DNA of 6,537 nt from an uncultured Clostridia bacterium (GTDB lineage Bacteria > Bacillota > Clostridia > Christensenellales > Aristaeellaceae), in assembly GCA_947565865.1 (NCBI GenBank), contig CANOHT010000058.1, positions 1 through 6,537 on the forward strand, in the 5' to 3' direction. Position 1 is the stretch's first letter. Each line of letters opens with the position of its first letter. A program made the position numbers and the translations under genes. This document shows, piece by piece, positions 1 to 4,110 of the stretch. The notes beneath the pieces were generated by a model, which searched no databases, was not told the DNA's origin, and saw only the letters and a list, made by a program, of their open reading frames with translations.

Positions 1-65
1 CTCAATTCGCCTACAGACGCTACCGTCTCTCTCTGAGATAAAGCTACAATATTTCTATCAATGCG

Positions 66-94
66 ATTATACCCTATGAAGCAAGTTGTTTCAA
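66..94 (-). promoter_or_regulatory. Sigma-A-type promoter directed out of the left edge
   Basis: On the minus strand a -35 box TTGAAA (plus 89-94) is separated by exactly 17 bp from a perfect TATAAT (plus 66-71). The predicted start is near position 59. The transcript would run leftward out of the window and soon contains a small hairpin, AGACG-loop-CGTCT (plus 15-28). The gene it drives is not in the window, so its product is unknown. The match (11 of 12 consensus bases, ideal spacing) is strong, but it lies in AT-rich sequence where chance matches are commoner. Confidence 0.6.
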
Positions 95-141
95 GCGGTT
101 AGATGTTAATCATCTCAACTGCCAGAAGTATGCCAATTGGT

Positions 142-176
142 TTGTCTCCTTCTCCAAACTTGAAGATTATGTTCAA
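142..176 (+). promoter_or_regulatory. Weak candidate promoter with overlapping inverted repeat
   Basis: A -35-like TTGTCT (142-147) and a -10-like GATTAT (165-170) are 17 bp apart, each matching 4 of 6 consensus bases. An inverted repeat TTGAA-N7-TTCAA (160-164 and 172-176) straddles the -10 and could be a repressor site. A start near 177 would give a leader of about 50 nt to the small ORF at 227. Both elements are weak and the region is AT-rich, so this is only a candidate. Confidence 0.22.
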
Positions 177-226
177 AAGGGTAAGCCGCGACCAGATCAA
201 ACATGACATTCAAGGAGGCAGCACAC

Positions 227-313
227 ATGATTAACATTGCCGGGATCATAACCAAGGCCGAATCCATGTTCGACCTTTTCAATGTGTATTTCCGCTATGG
301 CCGAATGCGCTGA
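227..313 (+). CDS. Possible small protein of 28 residues, unrecognised
   Basis: ATG at 227 follows a full AAGGAGG ribosome site (212-218) at 8 nt spacing, the same geometry as the real genes in this window. The ORF runs 28 codons to TGA at 311-313 and begins MINIAGIITKAESMFDLFNV, ending in a basic tail (YFRYGRMR). The N-terminal half is moderately hydrophobic, and the whole could form one amphipathic or membrane-associated helix. I recognise no family. A second, upstream frame (103-234) ends by overlapping this start by 8 nt, but has no visible ribosome site. The surrounding sequence is much more AT-rich than the rest of the window, which fits acquired or decaying DNA. The main support is the ribosome site; a chance ORF of this length is quite possible. 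Confidence 0.3.
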   Translation: MINIAGIITKAESMFDLFNVYFRYGRMR

Positions 314-346
314 CTAATCATGGAATAAAATTTCGCGAAACGCTTA

Positions 347-391
347 TATAATCTGGCGAAACTCCCTTAAACAGCCTAAGGGGGTAAAAAA
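347..391 (+). repeat. Module copy A of a tandem non-coding repeat
   Basis: This copy reads TATAATCTGGCGAAACTCC (347-365), then a short middle, then GGGGGTAAAAAA (380-391). Copy B at 461-532 has the same two blocks in the same order and orientation. The middle folds well: ACTCCCTTA (361-369) pairs with TAAGGGGGT (377-385), nine pairs including one G-U, with a 7 nt loop AACAGCC. Directly upstream is a perfect 10 bp palindrome TTTCGCGAAA (331-340). The TATAAT could be a -10 box, but no good -35 lies at the right distance. No protein is likely here. The family is unrecognised; it could be a small RNA, a regulatory leader, or a duplicated terminator-flanking repeat. Confidence 0.45.
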
Positions 392-392
392 G

Positions 393-431
393 AACGGGCG
401 CAGGATGGCTTTTCAGCTTCCCGCGCCCGTT
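393..431 (-). terminator. GC-rich hairpin, likely leftward terminator
   Basis: AACGGGCGC (393-401) pairs perfectly with GCGCCCGTT (423-431), and three further inner pairs (403-405 with 419-421) follow one mismatch. Read on the minus strand the stem is followed by CTTTTTT (plus 392-386), a proper U-run. On the plus strand only TTT follows. It therefore works better as a minus-strand terminator and would be a second, back-up terminator behind the tRNA operon, or the 3' end of an unseen short minus-strand RNA. Confidence 0.55.
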
Positions 432-460
432 TGCGTGTCTAGAATATGGATTTGGCAACC

Positions 461-532
461 TACGATTTGGCGAAACTCCGCCGGAAAGCCTTTGTGGCAA
501 GGTCTTTTCTGGCATCAGGGGGGGTAAAAAAA
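461..532 (+). repeat. Module copy B of the tandem non-coding repeat
   Basis: This copy starts TACGATTTGGCGAAACTCC (461-479), matching copy A at 16 of 19 positions, and ends in seven G, then T, then seven A (518-532). Its middle (480-517) is longer and has a different fold: an arm of GCC plus GGAAAG (480-488) pairs with CTTTTC (504-509) and GGC (511-513) with one bulged T, capped by CCTT/AAGG. The flanking ACTCC can still pair with GGGGT (521-525). As in copy A, a perfect hairpin follows immediately. Conserved ends around variable, structured middles argue for a structured RNA or a mobile or repetitive element rather than chance. Confidence 0.45.
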
Positions 533-569
533 TCTACCAGCCTTTGTATCAAAAGCTGGTAGATTTTTT
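527..569 (-). terminator. Terminator of the tRNA operon (bidirectional form)
   Basis: A perfect 15 bp stem is formed by 527-541 and 555-569 with a 13 nt loop. Core bases are TCTACCAGC against GCTGGTAGA, with A-runs and T-runs on both sides, so it could stop transcription in either direction. On the minus strand it lies directly behind tRNA-Leu, and position 569 is both the first stem base and the final A of the tRNA's encoded CCA. It is the natural end of the tRNA transcript. Confidence 0.85.
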
Positions 570-656
570 GGTGCGGGAAACAGGACTTGAACCTGCATGA
601 AGTTAGCCCTCACTAGAACCTGAATCTAGCGCGTCTGCCAATTCCGCCATTCCCGC
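569..656 (-). tRNA. tRNA-Leu (anticodon CAG)
   Basis: The acceptor stem GCGGGAA (5' end at 656) pairs fully with TTCCCGC. The anticodon loop TTCAGGT in a CTAGA/TCTAG stem gives CAG, and a long variable arm, the class II hallmark, follows. The T arm is GCAGG-TTCAAGT-CCTGT. Discriminator A and CCA (571-569) are encoded. It decodes CUG. It is the last gene of the operon, only 4 nt after tRNA-Tyr, and runs straight into the terminator. Confidence 0.95.
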
Positions 657-660
657 AAGT

Positions 661-745
<85 letters not shown>

Positions 746-777
746 ATATGAAATTCGTTTCCCCTTAACCCAAGGGA

Positions 778-853
778 TGGAGCTGGTGAAGGGACTTGAA
801 CCCGCAACCTGCTGATTACAAATCAGCTGCTCTGCCAATTGAGCTACACCAGC
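778..853 (-). tRNA. tRNA-Thr (anticodon TGT)
   Basis: Acceptor GCTGGTG (5' end at 853) pairs with CACCAGC. The anticodon loop TTTGTAA in a GCTGA/TCAGC stem gives TGT. Discriminator T and CCA are encoded, as usual for Gram-positive tRNA-Thr. The T stem GCGGG/CCCTT contains a C-T mismatch at its second pair and a G-T at the first, so it is weaker than in most neighbours. A 42 nt spacer separates it from tRNA-Asp upstream in the transcript. Confidence 0.94.
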
Positions 854-895
854 ATGTAGTCGCTTGGAAAACCTGCGTCAAGTCCAGTAGGAAAG

Positions 896-972
896 TGGCG
901 ACCCGGAAGGGGCTCGAACCCTCGACCTCCAACGTGACAGGCTGGCGCTCTAACCAACTGAGCTACCGGGCC
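896..972 (-). tRNA. tRNA-Asp (anticodon GTC)
   Basis: Acceptor GGCCCGG (5' end at 972) pairs with CCGGGTC, with one G-T pair. The anticodon loop CTGTCAC in a CCAGC/GTTGG stem gives GTC. The D arm GCTC-AGTTGGTTA-GAGC is canonical. Discriminator G, an identity element for Asp, and CCA are encoded. It decodes GAU and GAC. Confidence 0.95.
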
Positions 973-978
973 ACTAAG

Positions 979-1052
979 TGGGCCTTCAGGGACTTGAACC
1001 CGGGACCAACCGGTTATGAGCCGGCCGCTCTGACCAACTGAGCTAAAGGCCC
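979..1052 (-). tRNA. tRNA with CAT anticodon: tRNA-Met by anticodon, probably tRNA-Ile2
   Basis: Acceptor GGGCCTT (5' end at 1052) pairs fully with AAGGCCC. The anticodon loop CTCATAA in a GCCGG/CCGGT stem gives CAT. A CAT anticodon alone cannot separate elongator tRNA-Met from tRNA-Ile2, whose C34 is converted to lysidine by TilS to read AUA. The acceptor has C4-G69 and C5-G68, pairs known as TilS recognition features and present in the E. coli and B. subtilis tRNA-Ile2 sequences as I recall them, so Ile2 is favoured. The initiator is unlikely because the first acceptor pair is a normal G-C. Uniquely in this cluster the 3' end is A-CTT, so CCA must be added by a nucleotidyltransferase. The T stem CCGGG/CCCTG has one C-T mismatch. 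Confidence 0.9.
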
Positions 1053-1067
1053 TTAGAAGAAGGAAAA

Positions 1068-1142
1068 TGGTGACTCCTAGGGGATTCGAACCCCTGTAGC
1101 CGCCGTGAAAGGGCGGTGTCTTAACCGCTTGACCAAGGAGCC
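1068..1142 (-). tRNA. tRNA-Glu (anticodon TTC)
   Basis: Acceptor GGCTCCT (5' end at 1142) pairs with AGGAGTC, with one G-T pair. The anticodon loop CTTTCAC in a CCGCC/GGCGG stem gives TTC. The T arm AGGGG-TTCGAAT-CCCCT is fully paired. Discriminator A and CCA are encoded. It decodes GAA and GAG. If the organism makes tetrapyrroles by the C5 route or uses Gln-tRNA amidation, this tRNA could serve there too, but nothing local shows it. Confidence 0.95.
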
Positions 1143-1164
1143 ACGCTTCATCTGGAGTGAGGTC

Positions 1165-1241
1165 TGGTCGGGGTGAAGGGATTCGAACCCCCGGCCCCAT
1201 GCTCCCAAAGCACGTGCGCTACCAGACTGCGCTACACCCCG
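1165..1241 (-). tRNA. tRNA-Pro (anticodon TGG)
   Basis: This is the first gene of the operon. Acceptor CGGGGTG (5' end at 1241) pairs with CACCCCG. The anticodon loop TTTGGGA in a CGTGC/GCATG stem gives TGG. The T stem GGGGG/CCCTT ends in two G-T pairs. Discriminator A and CCA are encoded. Its 5' end lies about 43 nt downstream of the predicted transcription start, leaving a leader for RNase P to remove. Confidence 0.95.
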
Positions 1242-1290
1242 GCTTGTTTCCGTCTTCCAGCGAGGTCATGTCCCGCAGGCGACGAAATGT

Positions 1291-1319
1291 ATGATACACC
1301 ACTTGCGGGTAAATGTCAA
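1291..1319 (-). promoter_or_regulatory. Strong promoter of the tRNA operon
   Basis: On the minus strand a perfect TTGACA (plus 1314-1319) is followed after exactly 17 bp by TATCAT (plus 1291-1296), predicting a start near 1284. Upstream of the -35 are A-rich tracts (about 1321-1350) suited to UP-element contact by the RNA polymerase alpha subunit, typical of stable-RNA promoters. All seven tRNA genes downstream have the same orientation and short spacers (4 to 42 nt), so one transcript is expected. An inverted repeat CCCGCA/TGCGGG (1272-1277 and 1304-1309) brackets the -10 box; its meaning is unknown. Confidence 0.85.
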
Positions 1320-1342
1320 TACCTTTTTCCAAAGTTTTTGAA

Positions 1343-2002
1343 TTATTTTTTCTCTTTCCCCATTTCTGATGAAAAAAAGGCATTCAGCCTGCCCGGGACA
1401 TAGCATATTCCCTGCCAGCCCAGATCAAGCGCAGCCTCGACATTCGCCGGGGTGTCGTCGATGAACAGCGTTCGCTGGGGCGCAAGGGCAAACCGCCCGG
1501 TCAGCAGGCGGTAGATGGCAGGATCGGGCTTTACCAGCCTTTCCCGGCCGGAGACCACCTCGCCGTCAAACAACTGAAAAAAGGTATACTTGCCGCGCAG
1601 GAAATCAAAGGCCCGGTCATTATAATTGGACAGGACATACGTCCTTTTGCCATGGGCCTTGCACCGGCGCAGCGCGTCCACGCCTTCGTCAATCACATCC
1701 GGCAGGTCGCGCCAATTTTCCAGCAGCAGCCGGATGGGCTCGGCCAAATGCGCTTCCCGGCCCGTCATGGCCTGCGCGGCTTCCTCATATGTCATGACGC
1801 CCCTGTCCAGCATGGCCCAATACGGGGATCGGAATACCTTGCGCTGCAGCTCCGGCCAGATCGCCTCCTCCCCCGGCAGCACCCGCCTGAGAATATCCTC
1901 GGGCACAAAGCGCACCAGCACATTTCCTACGTCGAACACCACAGCGTCCAGGGCATCCCAGGGCATGGCAGGATACATGTCGTCCAGCGTCAGTCGGTTC
2001 AT
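1343..2002 (-). CDS. HAD-superfamily phosphatase (subfamily IA, YihX-like)
   Basis: The 219-residue protein is probably a cytosolic, Mg2+-dependent phosphohydrolase acting on a small phosphorylated metabolite. All four HAD motifs are visible: motif I VVFDVGNVLV with nucleophile Asp24, motif II VLSN with Ser125, motif III Lys158 in VKPDPAIY, and motif IV FIDD with Asp182 and Asp183. The helical insert between motifs I and II is the type-1 cap. Gly26 replaces the usual second Asp of motif I. This DxGN form is characteristic of YihX-like enzymes (E. coli YihX hydrolyses glucose-1-phosphate), so it is not a sign of inactivation. The start at 2002 is chosen because AGGAG (plus 2011-2015) lies 8 nt before it; an in-frame extension to 2203 would run into deoB. 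It is divergent from deoB, so a sugar-phosphate substrate is an attractive guess, but the substrate is not established. No terminator is visible before the tRNA promoter. Confidence 0.9.
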   Translation of the reverse strand: MNRLTLDDMYPAMPWDALDAVVFDVGNVLVRFVPEDILRRVLPGEEAIWPELQRKVFRSPYWAMLDRGVMTYEEAAQAMTGREAHLAEPIRLLLENWRDLPDVIDEGVDALRRCKAHGKRTYVLSNYNDRAFDFLRGKYTFFQLFDGEVVSGRERLVKPDPAIYRLLTGRFALAPQRTLFIDDTPANVEAALDLGWQGICYVPGRLNAFFSSEMGKEKK

Positions 2003-2030
2003 GGGCCCCACTCCTTTCATCCTCTCCACC

Positions 2031-2059
2031 AGCATACATGAACCCGAGAAGAAAATCAA
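2031..2059 (-). promoter_or_regulatory. Candidate promoter of the HAD phosphatase gene
   Basis: On the minus strand TTGATT (plus 2054-2059) and TATGCT (plus 2031-2036) are 17 bp apart, each matching 4 of 6 consensus bases. A start near 2024 leaves a leader of about 22 nt containing the AGGAG site. The -35 box lies only 2 bp from the -35 box of the divergent deoB promoter. Confidence 0.45.
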
Positions 2060-2061
2060 CC

Positions 2062-2090
2062 TTTTCAAGCGGGGGAAAAACGTGTACAAT
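2062..2090 (+). promoter_or_regulatory. Promoter of the deoB operon
   Basis: TTTTCA (2062-2067, 4 of 6) and TACAAT (2085-2090, 5 of 6) are separated by 17 bp. The predicted start is near 2097, immediately before the AGGAGG ribosome site (2098-2103), giving an unusually short leader of about 15 nt. No room remains for a riboswitch or attenuator between this promoter and deoB, so control would have to act at the promoter itself. Confidence 0.55.
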
Positions 2091-2111
2091 AGAAGGCAGG
2101 AGGCGACAAGC

Positions 2112-3272
2112 ATGAAGCGAGTGTTTTTGACCGTTCTGGACGGCGCGGGCGTGGGCTTTCTGCCCGACGCGGCAAAGTATGGCGACGCAGGGGCCTTAAC
2201 CATCGGCCATGTGGTGGATCAGTGCCGCCCGCCGCTGCCGAACATGGCCCGTATCGGCCTGGGGCACATCCAGGGCACGCATATCGCGCCGGATGACGGG
2301 GCCGTCTGCGCCTTTGGCCGCGCCATGGAGCGCAGCGCGGGCAAGGATACCACCACCGGCCACTGGGAGCTGGCCGGCCTGACCCTGGAAGCGCCCTTCC
2401 CTACCTTCCCCCACGGCTTCCCCCGGGCGCTGCTGGACAGGTTTGAGGCCGCCATCGGCCATAAGACCATCGGCAACAAGCCCGCCTCCGGCACGGCGAT
2501 CTTAGACGAATTGGGGCCGCGCCATCTGGCGGAGAAGGCGCCCATCGTCTACACCTCGGCGGACAGCGTGTTCCAGATTGCCTGCCACGAGGACATTTTC
2601 AGCCGGGAGGAACTGTATCATATGTGCCGGGTGGCCCGGGAAATGCTCCAGGGGGAATGGTGCGTGGGCCGCGTCATCGCCCGTCCCTTCGTGGGTCAGC
2701 CCGGGGACTTCCGCCGCACCAGCGGACGGCGGGACTTCGCGGTGCCGCCCTTTGGCCCCACACTCCTGGACGCCGTTTCAGGCGCCGGCATGGCCTGCCT
2801 GGGCGTGGGCAAGATTGAGGACATTTTCGACCATCGCGGGCTGACAGGTTCCAACCACGCCGCGGGCAATCCCGCCTGCATCGACGCCTGGATGGACTAC
2901 ATGCGGCAGGACTTCACCGGGCTGTGCTTCACCAACCTGGTGGACACCGATATGCTCTACGGCCACCGCAACGACCCTGAGGGCTTTGCCGGGGCGCTGC
3001 GCTACTTCGATGCCAAGCTGCCGGAGATTCAGGCGCTGATGGGCAGGGACGATCTGCTGATCGTTACCGCCGACCACGGCTGCGACCCCTGCTTCCCCGG
3101 CACCGACCACACCCGCGAATACATTCCCCTGATGGTATGGCACAAGGGCATGACCGGCTGCACCGACCTGGGCACCCGCGCCACCTACGCCGATGTGGCC
3201 GCCACCTGCGCCCAGTGGCTGGGCCTGCCCCAGCGCTTCGGCGCCGCATCCTTCATGGATCAGCTGGTATAA
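2112..3272 (+). CDS. deoB: Phosphopentomutase
   Basis: It interconverts ribose-1-phosphate or 2-deoxyribose-1-phosphate with the 5-phosphates in the cytosol, linking nucleoside breakdown to central metabolism. The 386-residue length is close to the usual 390-400. It belongs to the alkaline-phosphatase-like, two-metal superfamily. Visible landmarks are Asp10 in VLDGAGVG, Thr80 in GKDTTTGHWE (aligning with the phosphorylated Thr of the B. cereus enzyme), NKPASGT at 122-128, RVIARPFVG at 187-195 in the cap, Asp280 and His285 in VDTDMLYGH, Asp321 and His322 in TADHG, and His333 in GTDHTRE. All expected metal ligands are present. The start at 2112 is set by AGGAGG 8 nt upstream; the longer open frame back to 1626 is the antisense of the HAD gene. 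It is followed 22 nt later by punA, whose products it consumes. Confidence 0.97.
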   Translation: MKRVFLTVLDGAGVGFLPDAAKYGDAGALTIGHVVDQCRPPLPNMARIGLGHIQGTHIAPDDGAVCAFGRAMERSAGKDTTTGHWELAGLTLEAPFPTFPHGFPRALLDRFEAAIGHKTIGNKPASGTAILDELGPRHLAEKAPIVYTSADSVFQIACHEDIFSREELYHMCRVAREMLQGEWCVGRVIARPFVGQPGDFRRTSGRRDFAVPPFGPTLLDAVSGAGMACLGVGKIEDIFDHRGLTGSNHAAGNPACIDAWMDYMRQDFTGLCFTNLVDTDMLYGHRNDPEGFAGALRYFDAKLPEIQALMGRDDLLIVTADHGCDPCFPGTDHTREYIPLMVWHKGMTGCTDLGTRATYADVAATCAQWLGLPQRFGAASFMDQLV

Positions 3273-3294
3273 CGGCATTAAGGAGGAACCAAGG

Positions 3295-4110
3295 ATGATG
3301 ACTTATGAACAAATACTGCTGACGGCGCAGGCCATCCGCGAAGCGGTGGGCGACGCGGAGGTGGGTGTTATTCTGGGCTCCGGCCTGGGCGATTATGTGG
3401 ATGCCCTGGAGAACGCCCAGTCCATCGCCTACGCGGATATTCCCGGCTTCCCTGTCTCCACCGCGCCCGGCCACGCCGGACGCTGGTGGACGGGCAGCCT
3501 CCACGGCAAGCGGGTGTGCATGATGCAGGGCCGCTTTCACGCCTATGAGGGCTACGACCTGAGCGAAGTCACCCTGCCGGTGCGGGTCATGGCCCTGCTG
3601 GGCGTCAAGACCCTGCTGATTACCAACGCTGCGGGCGGCGTGAACACCGACTTCACCCCCGGCGACCTAATGCTCATCCGGGACTGCATCAACTTCTCCG
3701 GCATGAATCCCCTCAAGGGCCCCAACCTGGAGCGGTTCGGCCCCCGCTTCCCCGACATGACCCGGGCCTATGACCGGGAGCTCATCGCCCTTTGCCGCCG
3801 TCAGGCAGAAAGGCTCGGCATCCCGGTGCGGGAGGGCGTGTACATGTGGTTCAGCGGCCCCACCTATGAGACCCCCGCCGAGATCCGCATGGCGCGCATC
3901 ATGGGTGCGGACGCCGTTGGCATGTCCACCGTGCCGGAAACCATCGTAGCCCGTCACTGCGGCATCCGTGTGCTGGGCGTCAGCTGCATCACCAACATGG
4001 CCGCGGGCATCCTGGATCAGCCGCTGTGCCATGAGGAGGTCACCGAGGTGGCCAACCGTGTCAAGGCGACCTTCCGCAGCCTTCTGGACGCCACCGTCGA
4101 GGCCCTGTGA
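3295..4110 (+). CDS. punA: Purine-nucleoside phosphorylase, trimeric (PNP-I) type
   Basis: It cleaves inosine, guanosine and their deoxy forms with phosphate to the free base and (deoxy)ribose-1-phosphate, the substrate of DeoB encoded just upstream. The 271 residues match the homotrimeric class. Visible motifs are phosphate-binding LGSGLG (27-32), PGHAG (58-62), GRFHAYEGY (79-87) with Arg80 and His82, NAAGGVN (111-117), GPTYETPAEI (188-197) with the purine-binding Glu, GMSTVPE (209-215) and TNMAAG (233-238). Asn234 corresponds to the Asn that gives 6-oxopurine preference over the Asp seen in methylthioadenosine phosphorylases. AAGGAGG (3280-3286) lies 8 nt before ATG 3295; ATG 3298 is also possible. 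The in-frame extension to 3193 is unlikely because it overlaps deoB. The stop overlaps the next start. Confidence 0.96.
   Translation: MMTYEQILLTAQAIREAVGDAEVGVILGSGLGDYVDALENAQSIAYADIPGFPVSTAPGHAGRWWTGSLHGKRVCMMQGRFHAYEGYDLSEVTLPVRVMALLGVKTLLITNAAGGVNTDFTPGDLMLIRDCINFSGMNPLKGPNLERFGPRFPDMTRAYDRELIALCRRQAERLGIPVREGVYMWFSGPTYETPAEIRMARIMGADAVGMSTVPETIVARHCGIRVLGVSCITNMAAGILDQPLCHEEVTEVANRVKATFRSLLDATVEAL

Noticed and set aside
103..234. Plus-strand ORF of 43 codons overlapping the start of the 28-codon ORF
   Set aside because: No ribosome site precedes its ATG and its composition shows nothing protein-like; it is mentioned only as a possible upstream frame.
115..267. Minus-strand ORF of 50 codons opposite the 28-codon ORF
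   Set aside because: It has only a weak AAGG upstream, no recognisable family, and would compete with a better-supported frame on the plus strand.
318..515. Minus-strand ORF of 65 codons across the twin modules
   Set aside because: It has no convincing ribosome site. Its two similar stretches (GVSPN and GVSPD) come from the repeated DNA block, and it runs through a terminator hairpin.
347..540. CRISPR array
   Set aside because: There are only two short, imperfect repeats with unequal intervals and hairpins between, and no cas gene.
1..656. Integration site of a mobile element at tRNA-Leu
   Set aside because: I looked for a second copy of the tRNA-Leu 3' end to the left and found none, and no integrase is visible.
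1626..2111. N-terminal extension of the deoB reading frame
   Set aside because: It is antisense to the HAD gene. The phosphopentomutase family begins at KRVFLTVLDG, and AGGAGG precedes ATG 2112.
2003..2203. N-terminal extension of the HAD reading frame
   Set aside because: It overlaps the deoB start and promoter. The ribosome site at 2011-2015 and the motif I position support the start at 2002.
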